In this document: positions 20,331 to 29,743 of the stretch, one piece after another
Layout: every line of letters begins with the position of its first letter
Position numbering within the stretch: the first letter of the stretch is position 1
DNA from: Pseudomonas sp. TMP9
Lineage (GTDB): Bacteria > Pseudomonadota > Gammaproteobacteria > Pseudomonadales > Pseudomonadaceae
NCBI RefSeq assembly: GCF_037943105.1
Contig: NZ_CP149803.1
Location: 2,584,001 to 2,648,000, forward strand
Direction: 5' to 3'
DNA: 64,000 nucleotides
Position numbers and translations under genes: made by a program
The notes under the pieces: generated by a model
What the model was told of the DNA's origin: nothing
Seen by the model: only the letters and a program-made list of their open reading frames with translations
Databases searched by the model: none

Positions 20331-22931
20331 ATGCCTTCGCGTAAGTTTGGACTGAACCTGGTCATGTTCCTGGCGATTGCCGCCTTGTTTACTGGTATTT
20401 GGGCGCTCTACAACCGCCCGGTGACAGCCCCCGATTGGCCAGAACAGATCTCCGGATTCTCCTTCTCGCCTTTTCGCATTGGCCAAAACCCGCAGCAGGA
20501 CACCTACCCCAGCGAAGCGCAAATGCGCGAAGACTTGGAGCTGCTGAGCAGCCATACCGATAACATCCGCACCTACTCGGTGGACGGCCCGCTGGGCAAA
20601 ATTCCTTATCTGGCTGAAGAGTTCGGTCTGCGTGTGACCTTGGGTATCTGGATCAGCCCAGACCTTGCGCGCAACGAGCGCGAAATAACTAAAGCCATCG
20701 AGATTGCCAATGATTCACGCAGCGTGGTGCGCGTGGTAGTCGGTAACGAGGCGCTCTTTCGCAGTGAGATAACCCCAGCTGACCTGATCACTTACATCGA
20801 CCGTGTGCGTGCGGCGGTCAAGGTGCCGGTGACCACCTCAGAGCAGTGGCACATTTGGCAGGACCACCCGGAACTGGCCCAACACGTCGACTTAATTGCC
20901 GCCCACGTATTGCCCTACTGGGAATTCGTACCCATGGAGGACTCCACCGACTTCGTCCTCGAACGCGCCAAGGATATGAAGCGGCTCTTCCCGAAAAAGC
21001 CGCTGTTACTGTCCGAGGTTGGCTGGCCAAGCAATGGCCGTATGCGCGGCGGCGCCGATGCTTCGCAGGCTGATCAAGCCATCTACTTGCGCACCTTGGT
21101 CAATGCGCTGAACGCTCAGGGCTACAACTACTTCGTCATCGAAGCCTTTGACCAGCCATGGAAAGCCAGCGATGAGGGTGCCGTCGGCGCTTACTGGGGC
21201 GTTTACAACCTCGATCGTCAGGCCAAATTTGCCTTCGAAGGCCCGGTGGTCGCTATTCCGCAGTGGCGCTTGCTGGCCATTGGCTCGGTGGTATTGGCGC
21301 TGCTCAGCTTGGCGTTGTTATTGATTGACGGCAGCGCGCTGCGCCAGCGTGGCCGTACGTTCCTGACTGTGGTCGCGTTCGCCGGAGGCTCAGCCTTGGT
21401 ATGGATCGGCTACGACTACAGCCAGCAATACAGCACCTGGTTCAGTACGCTTGTAGGGTTGCTGCTGGGCATCGGTGCCTTTGGTGTGTTTATCGTGCTG
21501 CTCACTGAAGCCCATGAACTGGCAGAAACCGCTTGGAACCAAGGACGCCGTCGGCCCTTCCAACCGGTAGAAAGTGACAGCGCTTACCGGCCTAAAGTGT
21601 CAATCCATGTGCCTTGCTACAACGAGCCGCCGGAGATGGTTAAACAAACCCTCGACGCATTGGCCGCGCTGGATTATCCGGATTACGAAGTCATCATCAT
21701 CGACAACAACACCAAAGACCCTGCGGTGTGGGAGCCGGTGCAGGCTTACTGTGAAGTGTTGGGCCCTCGTTTTCGCTTTTTCCATGTGTCCCCGATCGCC
21801 GGCTTTAAGGGCGGCGCACTCAACTACATCCTGCCGCACACCGCACCAGATGCCGACGTGGTCGCGGTGATCGACGCCGATTATTGCGTGGATAAAAACT
21901 GGCTGAAGTTTATGGTGCCGCACTTCAGTGACCCGCAGATTGCCGTGGTGCAATCACCGCAAGATTACCGTGACGGCAACGAAAACATCTTCAAGAAGCT
22001 CTGCTATGCCGAATACAAAGGTTTTTTCCATATCGGCATGGTCACCCGTAACGACCGTAATGCCATCATCCAGCACGGCACCATGACCATGATCCGCCGC
22101 ACGGTGATGGATGAGCTGAAGTGGGCTGACTGGACCATCTGCGAAGATGCCGAGCTGGGCCTGCGCGTCTTCGAAAAAGGCTATTGCGCGGCTTACGCCA
22201 ACCAAAGCTTTGGTCGCGGGCTAATGCCAGACACCTTTATCGACTACAAAAAGCAGCGCTTTCGCTGGGCCTATGGCGCCATTCAGATCATGAAAGGCCA
22301 TGCGCGCAGTCTGTTTATGGGCAAAGACAGTGAGCTGAAAACGGGCCAGCGCTACCACTTTGTCGCCGGCTGGCTGCCGTGGATTGCCGATGGCCTGAAT
22401 ATCTTCTTCACCGCCGGCGCGTTGCTCTGGTCCGCGGCGATGATCATCGTGCCGCAACGGGTTGACCCGCCGCTGATGATTTTCGCCATCCCGCCGCTGG
22501 CGTTGTTTTTCTTCAAGCTGGGTAAGATTTTGTTCCTTTACCGCAAGGCCATGGGCGTGGATCTGGTGCGCGCGTTCCAGGCGGCCATCGCTGGTTTGGC
22601 GTTGTCACACACCATCGCCAAGGCGGTGTTGTACGGCACGTTCACCAAAACCATCCCGTTCTTCCGCACGCCAAAAATGGCCAGTAATCACGGCATCATG
22701 GTGGCGTTGTCAGAGGCTCGCGAAGAGGTCTTTATCATGCTGCTGCTGTGGGGTTCAGCCATTGGCATTAGCATCGTCCAGGGCATGCCCAGCGCCGATG
22801 TTAAGTTCTGGGTAGCCATGCTGCTGGTGCAGTCACTGCCGTACTTGGCGGCGCTTATTATGGCCTTGCTGTCTTCATTGCCAGCGCCTAAAACAAGCGC
22901 ACAGCAAGCCCAGCCCACAGCAACTGAGTAG
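20331..22931 (+). CDS. ndvB: NdvB-like beta-(1,3)-glucan synthase (GH17-GT2 fusion)
   Basis: An 866-residue membrane protein that joins two enzymatic parts. After an N-terminal membrane anchor, residues about 40-310 resemble a family 17 glycoside hydrolase/transglycosylase, with the two candidate catalytic glutamates in VVGNEALFR and LLSEVGWPS. After several membrane helices comes a processive family 2 glycosyltransferase with VIDADYCVD, CEDAELGLR and the QRFRWAYG (QxxRW-type) motif, then more C-terminal helices. In P. aeruginosa the NdvB protein of this build makes periplasmic cyclic beta-(1,3)-glucans linked to biofilm antibiotic tolerance. By family the GT part should polymerise and the GH17 part remodel or cyclise. 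Confidence 0.85.
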   Translation: MPSRKFGLNLVMFLAIAALFTGIWALYNRPVTAPDWPEQISGFSFSPFRIGQNPQQDTYPSEAQMREDLELLSSHTDNIRTYSVDGPLGKIPYLAEEFGLRVTLGIWISPDLARNEREITKAIEIANDSRSVVRVVVGNEALFRSEITPADLITYIDRVRAAVKVPVTTSEQWHIWQDHPELAQHVDLIAAHVLPYWEFVPMEDSTDFVLERAKDMKRLFPKKPLLLSEVGWPSNGRMRGGADASQADQAIYLRTLVNALNAQGYNYFVIEAFDQPWKASDEGAVGAYWGVYNLDRQAKFAFEGPVVAIPQWRLLAIGSVVLALLSLALLLIDGSALRQRGRTFLTVVAFAGGSALVWIGYDYSQQYSTWFSTLVGLLLGIGAFGVFIVLLTEAHELAETAWNQGRRRPFQPVESDSAYRPKVSIHVPCYNEPPEMVKQTLDALAALDYPDYEVIIIDNNTKDPAVWEPVQAYCEVLGPRFRFFHVSPIAGFKGGALNYILPHTAPDADVVAVIDADYCVDKNWLKFMVPHFSDPQIAVVQSPQDYRDGNENIFKKLCYAEYKGFFHIGMVTRNDRNAIIQHGTMTMIRRTVMDELKWADWTICEDAELGLRVFEKGYCAAYANQSFGRGLMPDTFIDYKKQRFRWAYGAIQIMKGHARSLFMGKDSELKTGQRYHFVAGWLPWIADGLNIFFTAGALLWSAAMIIVPQRVDPPLMIFAIPPLALFFFKLGKILFLYRKAMGVDLVRAFQAAIAGLALSHTIAKAVLYGTFTKTIPFFRTPKMASNHGIMVALSEAREEVFIMLLLWGSAIGISIVQGMPSADVKFWVAMLLVQSLPYLAALIMALLSSLPAPKTSAQQAQPTATE

Positions 22932-22939
22932 CCGCAGTC

Positions 22940-23013
22940 CGTAGGGTGGATATCGCTTTGTACATCCACCATGAGTGCGCTCGGTGGATCGATGAAGCGC
23001 GATCCACCCTACG
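22940..23013. repeat. Dispersed inverted-repeat element between ndvB and dapE
   Basis: A 74-bp element with perfect 12-bp terminal inverted repeats (CGTAGGGTGGAT ... ATCCACCCTACG) and a second internal pair (ATCCACC ... GGTGGAT). The form resembles the many short palindromic intergenic elements of Pseudomonas genomes. Two related-looking elements lie at 35336-35410 and 35425-35492. Confidence 0.7.
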
Positions 23014-23097
23014 TATCTGGAATGCCAGACGGCGGCCAATGGTCGCCGTTTTGCTTTAAGATGAGCTCCTTTCTGCTTGATGCTGCCCGGAGCCGTA

Positions 23098-24255
23098 ATG
23101 ACCGCCAACGCCACGCCCCTCTCCCCGACGCTGACGCTTGCCTGCGAGCTGATTCGCCGCCCCTCCGTCACGCCGCTTGATGAAGGCTGTCAGGAGCAGA
23201 TGACGCGCCGCTTGGCGGCGTGCGGCTTCAGCATCGAGCCGATGCGCATTGAGGAAGTGGATAATTTCTGGGCCAGCCATGGCATCGATAACGGCCCCGT
23301 GCTGTGTTTTGCCGGGCACACCGATGTGGTGCCGACCGGGCCACTGCAGAGCTGGCAGCACCAACCCTTCGACGCCTTGATTGATGAGCAAGGCATGCTC
23401 TGTGGCCGTGGCGCGGCAGACATGAAAGGCAGCTTGGCCGCGATGATCATCGCGGTTGAGCGCTTCGTTACTGAGTACCCGAACCACAAGGGTCGCATCG
23501 CCTTTCTGATCACCAGCGACGAAGAAGGTCCGGCCCATCACGGCACCAAAGCCGTGGTCGAACGCTTGCGTGAGCGTAATGAACGGCTGGACTGGTGCAT
23601 CGTCGGCGAACCCTCGAGCACCACCTTGGTCGGTGACGTGGTGAAGAACGGTCGACGCGGCTCGCTCGGCTGCACCTTGACCGTGCGCGGCAAGCAAGGA
23701 CATGTGGCCTACCCGCACCTGGCCCGCAATCCGATTCACCTGGCCATGCCCGCACTGGCCGAACTGACTGCCGAACACTGGGATGAGGGCAATGCTTTCT
23801 TCCCGCCGACCAGCTTCCAGATTTCCAACCTGAATGCCGGCACCGGCGCGACCAATGTCATCCCGGGCGAGTTGAAAACGGTGTTTAATTTCCGTTTCTC
23901 CACCGAATCCACGGTCGAAGGCTTGCAGCAACGGGTCGAAGCGATTCTCAGCAAACACGGCTTGGACTATCAGCTGGACTGGGCGTTATCTGGCATGCCG
24001 TTTCTCACCGAACCCGGCGCCCTGCTCGACGCTGTGGCGGCCAGCATCAAAACCGTGACTGGGCGCGACACTAAACCCTCCACCAGCGGCGGCACCTCTG
24101 ACGGGCGCTTTATCGCCACTTTGGGTACGCAGGTGGTTGAGCTTGGCCCTGTCAATGCAACCATCCATCAGATTGATGAGCGCGTGCTGGCCAGCGATTT
24201 GGATGTGCTCACCGACATCTATTATCAGACTCTGGTGAATCTGCTCGTATGCTGA
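23098..24255 (+). CDS. dapE: Succinyl-diaminopimelate desuccinylase
   Basis: DapE hydrolyses N-succinyl-LL-diaminopimelate, a late step in lysine and peptidoglycan precursor synthesis. The 385-residue M20-family enzyme has metal ligands H74 and D108 (in GHTDVVPTG and RGAADMKG), the general base pair E142-E143 (DEEG), and a C-terminal [11 protein letters not shown] motif. ATG 23098 is chosen over the earlier in-frame ATG 23077 because GGAG lies 7 bp before it and the protein then starts [10 protein letters not shown] with little extra sequence. The gene overlaps rlmA by 7 bp. Confidence 0.95.
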   Translation: MTANATPLSPTLTLACELIRRPSVTPLDEGCQEQMTRRLAACGFSIEPMRIEEVDNFWASHGIDNGPVLCFAGHTDVVPTGPLQSWQHQPFDALIDEQGMLCGRGAADMKGSLAAMIIAVERFVTEYPNHKGRIAFLITSDEEGPAHHGTKAVVERLRERNERLDWCIVGEPSSTTLVGDVVKNGRRGSLGCTLTVRGKQGHVAYPHLARNPIHLAMPALAELTAEHWDEGNAFFPPTSFQISNLNAGTGATNVIPGELKTVFNFRFSTESTVEGLQQRVEAILSKHGLDYQLDWALSGMPFLTEPGALLDAVAASIKTVTGRDTKPSTSGGTSDGRFIATLGTQVVELGPVNATIHQIDERVLASDLDVLTDIYYQTLVNLLVC

Positions 24256-25052
24256 TTTGCCCTATTTGCCAAGCAGCTCTCAGCGCGGTTGATAACGGTG
24301 TCGCGTGTCCGGCTAACCATCGTTTTGACCGCGCGCGCCAGGGTTACCTCAACTTATTACCGGTGCAGCACAAGAACAGCCGCGAGCCTGGCGATAATGC
24401 CGCTATGGTTGAGGCCCGCCGGCGCTTTCTTGATGGAGGGCACTACGCCCCACTGGCGAAGCGGTTGGCCGAACTGGCCGCAGGCTATAGCCCAGCATGC
24501 TGGTTGGACATTGGCTGCGGTGAGGGTTACTACACCACGCAGATTGCCGATGCCCTGCCGCACGCAGACGGTTATGCCTTGGATATTTCCCGCGAGGCGA
24601 TCAAGCGCGGCTGTAAACGTGCACCCCAGCTCAACTGGCTGGTCGCCAGCATGGCTCGCGTGCCCTTGAGCGACGCCAGCTGCCAGCTGCTCGCCAGCGT
24701 ATTTAGCCCGCTCGACTGGCAGGAAGCCAGACGCCTGCTCGCCCCCGGTGGTGGCCTGCTACGCATGGGCCCGACCCGCGCCCACCTGATGGAGCTGCGC
24801 CAGAGCCTCTATGACGAAGTGCGTGACTACGATGACCAGAAGCACCTGGAGCTGATCCCAGAAGGCATGCGCCTGGCCCACAGCGAAACCTTAACGTTTA
24901 ACCTACAACTGGACAGCAGCGAAGCCCGTGCCGACCTGCTGGCCATGACCCCACACGGTTGGCGCGCCAGCGCCGAACGCCGCGCCGCAGTGATTGCCCA
25001 ACCCTGTGCAGTGACCGTTGCCATCCGCTACGACTGGATCGAGAAGCTATGA
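24249..25052 (+). CDS. rlmA: 23S rRNA (guanine-N1)-methyltransferase RlmA
   Basis: RlmA methylates N1 of G745 in hairpin 35 of 23S rRNA. The 267-residue protein begins with a zinc-binding knuckle (CPICQAAL, then CPANHRFD, i.e. C-x2-C ... C-x3-H), followed by a Rossmann methyltransferase domain with [16 protein letters not shown] as the SAM motif around residue 82-97 and [19 protein letters not shown] later. It overlaps dapE and the next small gene, so the three form one unit. Confidence 0.92.
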   Translation: MLICPICQAALSAVDNGVACPANHRFDRARQGYLNLLPVQHKNSREPGDNAAMVEARRRFLDGGHYAPLAKRLAELAAGYSPACWLDIGCGEGYYTTQIADALPHADGYALDISREAIKRGCKRAPQLNWLVASMARVPLSDASCQLLASVFSPLDWQEARRLLAPGGGLLRMGPTRAHLMELRQSLYDEVRDYDDQKHLELIPEGMRLAHSETLTFNLQLDSSEARADLLAMTPHGWRASAERRAAVIAQPCAVTVAIRYDWIEKL

Positions 25053-25426
25053 CCATGCGCCAACCGGATATCGAGATTTACCTAAAAGACGCCGACCACA
25101 ATGCCATCGGTGAATGGCTGAGCGCTGCACTTGGCAGCTGCACGCCTTGGCAGCAGAAAGGCCAGACCTACAAATGCCTGGCCGGTGACGTATCAGTGAC
25201 CTGGCTGCCCAAAGCGGTCGGCAAATGGCACAGCCTGTTCTTGGAAAGTACCGCTACGCCCTGGGCCGATGACCTGGCCTGCGCCCAAGCCGCCTTCGCC
25301 GCACTGAACGTCGAAGTGCGCTGCGCACCCGGCGGCTGGCAGGAAGAAGAAAGCGATGAACAAGCCGACCGCTGGATGCGCATCAGTGCCGATGGAGTAG
25401 AGGAAATCACTTGGCGCACCGGCTAA
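25049..25426 (+). CDS. Conserved hypothetical protein
   Basis: A 125-residue acidic protein, [17 protein letters not shown]..., starting in a 4-bp ATGA overlap with rlmA. I do not recognise a named domain. It has no signal peptide or membrane segment, several tryptophans (including CTPWQQKG, TWLPKAVGKWH and GGWQEEE) and a compact alpha/beta-looking pattern, so it is probably a small soluble protein. I recall the same gene after rlmA in other Pseudomonas, but function is unknown. It is probably translated from the dapE-rlmA transcript. Confidence 0.8.
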   Translation: MTMRQPDIEIYLKDADHNAIGEWLSAALGSCTPWQQKGQTYKCLAGDVSVTWLPKAVGKWHSLFLESTATPWADDLACAQAAFAALNVEVRCAPGGWQEEESDEQADRWMRISADGVEEITWRTG

Positions 25427-25508
25427 CCGATCGCTGAAAGCTACTGCACTCGGCTATTCAGCGTTGCAACGACCAATGGGAGTAACAGCCGAAGGCTGAT
25501 CCGAAGGA

Positions 25509-25549
25509 CGAGCGATGCGAGTAAAGCAGCCTTGCCTAGCCATCGCTCG
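25509..25549. repeat. Inverted repeat in the rlmA-fadD1 intergenic region
   Basis: Perfect 9-bp arms CGAGCGATG (25509-25517) and CATCGCTCG (25541-25549) enclose 23 bp. The surrounding 25427-25585 segment has no gene and resembles the degenerate repeat-derived sequence found between Pseudomonas genes. Confidence 0.4.
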
Positions 25550-25587
25550 CTACGTTTTCAACGACCGGTTTTATAGACGATCACAAA

Positions 25588-25609
25588 AAACCCCGCCGCG
25601 GCGGGGTTT
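25588..25609. terminator. Bidirectional terminator between convergent genes
   Basis: The perfect palindrome AAACCCCGCC-GC-GGCGGGGTTT is flanked by an A tract on the left and TTCGTTTTAA on the right, so it can end transcription from both sides. It lies between the small plus-strand gene and the end of fadD1. Confidence 0.8.
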
Positions 25610-25625
25610 CGTTTTAACGGAGCGT

Positions 25626-27314
25626 TTACTTCTTACCCAGTTTCTTTAGCTCTTCATCGCGTAGCTCGCGGCGCAGTATCTTACCGACGTTAGTGGTCGG
25701 CAGAACGTCGCGGAACTCAATAGCCTTAGGCACCTTGTAACCGGTGACGTTAGCGCGCATGTGCTCCATGACCTGCTCTTTGCTCAGGGTTTCACCCGGT
25801 TTGACCACCACGAATACTTTGATCGCCTCCCCTGACTTCTCATCCGGCACACCCACAGCGGCGCATTGCAGCACGCCTGGCAGAGTGGCCAGCACGTCTT
25901 CCAGTTCGTTGGGGTAGACGTTAAAGCCTGACACCAGAATCATGTCTTTCTTGCGGTCGACGATGCGCATGTAACCGTCTTCCTGAATCACCGCGATGTC
26001 ACCGGTTTTCAACCAGCCTTCAGCATCCAAGATTTCTTCAGTGGCTTCCTGACGCTGCCAGTAGCCCTTCATCACTTGCGGACCTTTGACGCACAGCTCG
26101 CCAATCGAGCCCAGTGGCTGCTCAACGCCATCGTCATCGATGACCTTGCACAGGGTCGACGGCACTGGAATACCAATGGTGCCGATCTGAATATTGCTGA
26201 ACGGGTTAACCGACGCCACTGGGCTGGTTTCGGTCATGCCGAAGCCTTCACAGATCGAGCAGCCGGTAACTTGCTTCCAGCGCTCAGCGGTCGCCAGTTG
26301 CAGCGCCATACCGCCAGAGAAAGTGGCTTTCAAGGTGGAGAAGTCCAGCTTGCGGAAGTCCTCGTTGTTGCACAGCGCGACAAAGAGGGTGTTAAGGCCG
26401 ACAAAACCGGTGAACTTGTACTTGGCTAAGTCCTTGGTCATCGCTGGCAGGTCACGCGGGTTGGTGATCAACACGTTGTGCCCGCCCACTAGCATCATGG
26501 CCATGCAATGGAAGGTGAACGCGTAGATGTGGTAAAGCGGCAGTGGTGCGATCAGCACCTCGTTGCCTTCGCTCATTTCTGAGCCCATCAACGTTTTCAC
26601 TTGCAGCATATTGGCGATCAGGTTGCGGTGCGTCAGCATCGCGCCTTTAGCGACGCCGGTGGTGCCACCGGTGTATTGCAGCACAGCGATTTCAGCGTTG
26701 CTTGGGCACGCCTCTTTGAACGCACAACCGCGACCTTTGGCCATTGCACGGGTGAGCTTGATGGCGTTCGGCAAGTTGTAGGCCGGCACCATTTTCTTCA
26801 CATGCTTGACCACGCTGTTAATCAGCAGGCGCTTGAGTGGCGATAGCATGTCGCCCACTTCAGTAACAATCACCGTCTTGATTGCGGTTTTTGGCAGTAC
26901 CTGCTCAACCAAATGGGCCATGTTGGCCAAGGTGACCAAAGCTTTGGCACCCGAATCATTGAACTGGTGCTCCAACTCACGCGCGGTGTAGAGCGGGTTG
27001 GTGTTGACCACGATTAAGCCGGCGCGCAGCGCACCGAAGACCACAACCGGGTACTGCAACACGTTGGGCAGTTGCACGGCGATGCGATCACCAGGCTGCA
27101 GGTCGGTGTGTTGCTGTAAGTAGGCGGCAAAGACGCCGGACAACGCGTACAACTCACCGTAGGTGATGGTTTTACCCAAGTTACTGAACGCAGGTTTGTC
27201 GGCGAAACGTTGGCAGGACTCTTTCAGTACCGCCTGAATATTCGGGTACTGGTCAGGATTGATTTCGGTAGCCATACCGACAGGATACTTATCCTTCCAA
27301 AAGTTTTCGTTCAT
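25626..27314 (-). CDS. fadD1: Long-chain fatty acid-CoA ligase FadD1
   Basis: FadD activates exogenous long-chain fatty acids to acyl-CoA at the inner membrane for beta-oxidation. The 562-residue protein has the AMP-binding motif YTGGTTGVAKGA, the second conserved block GFGMTETSPV and the FadD signature GWLKTGDIAVIQEDGY followed by RKKDMILVSGFNVYP. ATG 27314 is chosen because GAGGAG lies 9 bp upstream and the protein starts MNENFWKDKYP as in close relatives; the open frame upstream has no family similarity. The neighbour fadD2 is a clear paralogue in the same direction. Confidence 0.95.
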   Translation of the reverse strand: MNENFWKDKYPVGMATEINPDQYPNIQAVLKESCQRFADKPAFSNLGKTITYGELYALSGVFAAYLQQHTDLQPGDRIAVQLPNVLQYPVVVFGALRAGLIVVNTNPLYTARELEHQFNDSGAKALVTLANMAHLVEQVLPKTAIKTVIVTEVGDMLSPLKRLLINSVVKHVKKMVPAYNLPNAIKLTRAMAKGRGCAFKEACPSNAEIAVLQYTGGTTGVAKGAMLTHRNLIANMLQVKTLMGSEMSEGNEVLIAPLPLYHIYAFTFHCMAMMLVGGHNVLITNPRDLPAMTKDLAKYKFTGFVGLNTLFVALCNNEDFRKLDFSTLKATFSGGMALQLATAERWKQVTGCSICEGFGMTETSPVASVNPFSNIQIGTIGIPVPSTLCKVIDDDGVEQPLGSIGELCVKGPQVMKGYWQRQEATEEILDAEGWLKTGDIAVIQEDGYMRIVDRKKDMILVSGFNVYPNELEDVLATLPGVLQCAAVGVPDEKSGEAIKVFVVVKPGETLSKEQVMEHMRANVTGYKVPKAIEFRDVLPTTNVGKILRRELRDEELKKLGKK

Positions 27315-27653
27315 GGAAGCCCACTCCTCAGCAACAGCTTGATCTTCACCGCGCGTAGGCGGCTGTTTATTGTAAATTCGCGTTTTTTCTTGCGTCATGA
27401 ACGGCAGAAAATGCGCCTCGCCACGCAGGGCAGAGCGCGAAAATCCGGTCGAGAGTAGCAGCTTTGCCAAACAGCGACTAGCACCAATAAGCGCCGTAAC
27501 AGTCACGAAAGTGACTGAGCAAAGCTGCTCGGTCACTTTTACAAAATCGCTCAAAAAGGCGGGTTTCCAGCGTGTTGGTGGGCTTGCTGCTGCCTAATCA
27601 TCAGCCCATGGCGGCCAGCGATGTCGATTGAAACGGCAGCAGCGCACAACCCA
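27315..27653. promoter_or_regulatory. fadD2-fadD1 intergenic region with nested hairpins
   Basis: No gene is supported in these 339 bp. Two overlapping inverted repeats stand out. AGTCAC-GAAA-GTGACT (27501-27516) has a tetraloop, and a 14-bp stem AAAGTGACTGAGCA / TGCTCGGTCACTTT with one wobble spans 27508-27539. They share the GTGACT arm, so only one can form at a time in RNA. The region must hold any separate fadD1 promoter, but I cannot place one. Confidence 0.5.
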
Positions 27654-29342
27654 TCAGGCGATATCGCGCAGCTCGCGACGGAGGATTTTGCCCACCGGCG
27701 TCATCGGCAGCGACTCACGGAAAACGATCTGCTTGGGCACCTTGTAAGCGGTCAGGCTTTCTTTACAGAAGACCTTCAGTTCTTCGGCGGTAAGGCTGCT
27801 GTCGCGGGCCACCACAAAGAGTTTAACGGCCTCACCCGAACGTTCATCCGGCACACCGATGGCCGCGCAGCTGACGACTTTCGGGTGAGCCATCACCACG
27901 TCTTCGACCTCATTGGGGTACACGTTGAAACCCGAGACGATGATCATGTCTTTTTTGCGGTCAACAATACGGACAAAGCCGTCTGGATCGATTACCGCCA
28001 CATCACCGCTCTTAAACCAGCCCTCAGCGTCGAGCACCTCGGCCGTGGCTTCCTCACGGTTCCAGTAGCCCTTCATCACCTGCGGGCCCTTAATGCACAG
28101 CTCGCCGCGCTCACCCAGCGCCAGCTCGACGCCATCGTCATCAATAACTTTGAAGGCCGTGCCGGGCACAGGAATGCCGACCGTACCCAAGCGCACCTGG
28201 TTGCCGTACGCATTGGTGCTGGCCACTGGCGATGTTTCGGTGAGGCCATAGCCTTCGGTCACCGGGCAGCCGGTCATTGCCTGCCAACGCTCAGCCGTGG
28301 CTTTAACCAAGGCGGTGCCGCCGGAGTTAGTCAACTTAAAATGGGAGAAGTCCAAGTTCTTGAACTCCGGGTTATCCATCAACGCTACAAACAACGTGTT
28401 AAGGCCCAGAAAAGCCGAAAACTGCCACTTACCCAGCTCTTTGACAAAACCTGGAATGTCGCGCGGGTTGGTGATCAAGACGTTGTGGTTGCCGTTGACC
28501 ATCATGCACATGCAGTTCGCGGTGAAGGCGTAGATATGATAGAGCGGCAGCGGTGCAATCATGATTTCTTGGCCCTGCTTCATCAGCGGGGCGCCGTCAT
28601 CGCCGAGCTGCGATAGGCAGGCATCGACTTGCAGCATGTTTGCCACCAGGTTGCCGTGGGTGAGCATGGCACCCTTGGCCACACCTGTGGTACCGCCGGT
28701 GTATTGCAGCACGGCAATATCACCTTGATCGATCTGCACGGGCTTCAGCGCGTGGCCCCGGCCCTGCTTGAGCGTGTCTTTGAACGACACAGCCTGCGGC
28801 AGGTGATAGTCCGGGATCATCTTCTTGACCTTCTTCACCACGGTATTCACCAGCCACCCTTTTAAGGTGGGTAGCAGGTCGCCCATCTTGGCTTCGATCA
28901 GGTAGTCAATCTCGGTATCCGGCAGCACGTCCTGCACCAGCTTGCCGAACATATTCAAGTAGACCAAGGCGCGCACGCCGGCATCCTTAAATTGATGGCG
29001 CATCTCACGGGCGGTGTAAAGCGGGTTGGTGTTGACCACAATCAGCCCGGCGCGCATGGCACCGAATACGGCAATCGGATACTGCAACACGTTGGGCATC
29101 TGCACGGCGATCCGGTCGCCTGGCTGAAGGTCTGTGTGCTTTTGCAGGTAAGCCGCAAACGCTGCCGACAGTCGATCGAGCTCGGCGTAGGTGAGGGTCA
29201 CACCTAAGTTGCTGAAAGCGGGTCGGTCGGCAAATTTTTTGCAGGAGCGTTCAAACACTTCGATAACCGACTTATAAGCCGTCATGTCGATGTCATTGGG
29301 TACGCCGGCGGCGCGTTTGTCGCTCCAAAAATCAGGCTGCAT
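27654..29342 (-). CDS. fadD2: Long-chain fatty acid-CoA ligase FadD2
   Basis: A second 562-residue FadD paralogue, with the AMP motif YTGGTTGVAKGA, GYGLTETSPV and GWFKSGDVAVIDPDGF followed by RKKDMIIVSGFNVYP. ATG 29342 (MQPDFWSDKRAAG) has AGAGGA upstream; the longer frame is rejected. Its order before fadD1 on the same strand, with a hydrolase and PhaJ1-type hydratase upstream and divergent, matches the P. aeruginosa arrangement, where the two FadDs differ in chain-length preference and induction. Confidence 0.93.
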   Translation of the reverse strand: MQPDFWSDKRAAGVPNDIDMTAYKSVIEVFERSCKKFADRPAFSNLGVTLTYAELDRLSAAFAAYLQKHTDLQPGDRIAVQMPNVLQYPIAVFGAMRAGLIVVNTNPLYTAREMRHQFKDAGVRALVYLNMFGKLVQDVLPDTEIDYLIEAKMGDLLPTLKGWLVNTVVKKVKKMIPDYHLPQAVSFKDTLKQGRGHALKPVQIDQGDIAVLQYTGGTTGVAKGAMLTHGNLVANMLQVDACLSQLGDDGAPLMKQGQEIMIAPLPLYHIYAFTANCMCMMVNGNHNVLITNPRDIPGFVKELGKWQFSAFLGLNTLFVALMDNPEFKNLDFSHFKLTNSGGTALVKATAERWQAMTGCPVTEGYGLTETSPVASTNAYGNQVRLGTVGIPVPGTAFKVIDDDGVELALGERGELCIKGPQVMKGYWNREEATAEVLDAEGWFKSGDVAVIDPDGFVRIVDRKKDMIIVSGFNVYPNEVEDVVMAHPKVVSCAAIGVPDERSGEAVKLFVVARDSSLTAEELKVFCKESLTAYKVPKQIVFRESLPMTPVGKILRRELRDIA

Positions 29343-29743
29343 TATTTTTATCCTCTTACCCTGAAATGATCTCAACCCGCTGCGCGGAGTTGGCTGAAAA
29401 GTAACAGTTAACGCCTGGCAGGCAAATAGCCCGGCAGCGTCATTGATTTAGCGAATCTTACCGCTCTAGGTGGGGCTATCCTGCGCGCTGCCGCATGGCA
29501 ATTGGCATTCAGCACTCGTGGCGACGTTAAGCCGTGCTAAATGCGCGAGAAGATTTCTGTTTCCGCTTATGTGCCTAACGCCGTGGCGGCGCAAATAGCC
29601 CGCAGCGGTGCTGGAATATCCAGCCTTGGCTTGTGCGCATCTAGGTTTTAAGACGAACGCATCGGCAAACTGCCCCGCGTACCTTTGCTCCACGCCCTGC
29701 GGGGTGCACAATGCCGCGCATTTGCAGGCTTAAGGGATTCGCC
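29343..29743. promoter_or_regulatory. Divergent fadD2/hydrolase region
   Basis: This 401-bp gap should carry both promoters. No gene is supported. I looked for a PsrA-type palindrome (CAAAC-GTTTG form) and did not see a good one. The only clear structure is GCTGGA-ATA-TCCAGC (29610-29624). Composition is slightly lower in GC than the flanking genes. Confidence 0.4.

Noticed and set aside
23056..23958. 300-codon minus-strand frame opposite dapE
   Set aside because: dapE has all catalytic motifs on the plus strand; the opposite frame is compositional and has no family features.
27621..28616. Long plus-strand open frame antisense to fadD2
   Set aside because: It lies wholly opposite a strongly conserved gene, has no ribosome site or recognisable domain, and follows from codon bias in GC-rich DNA.
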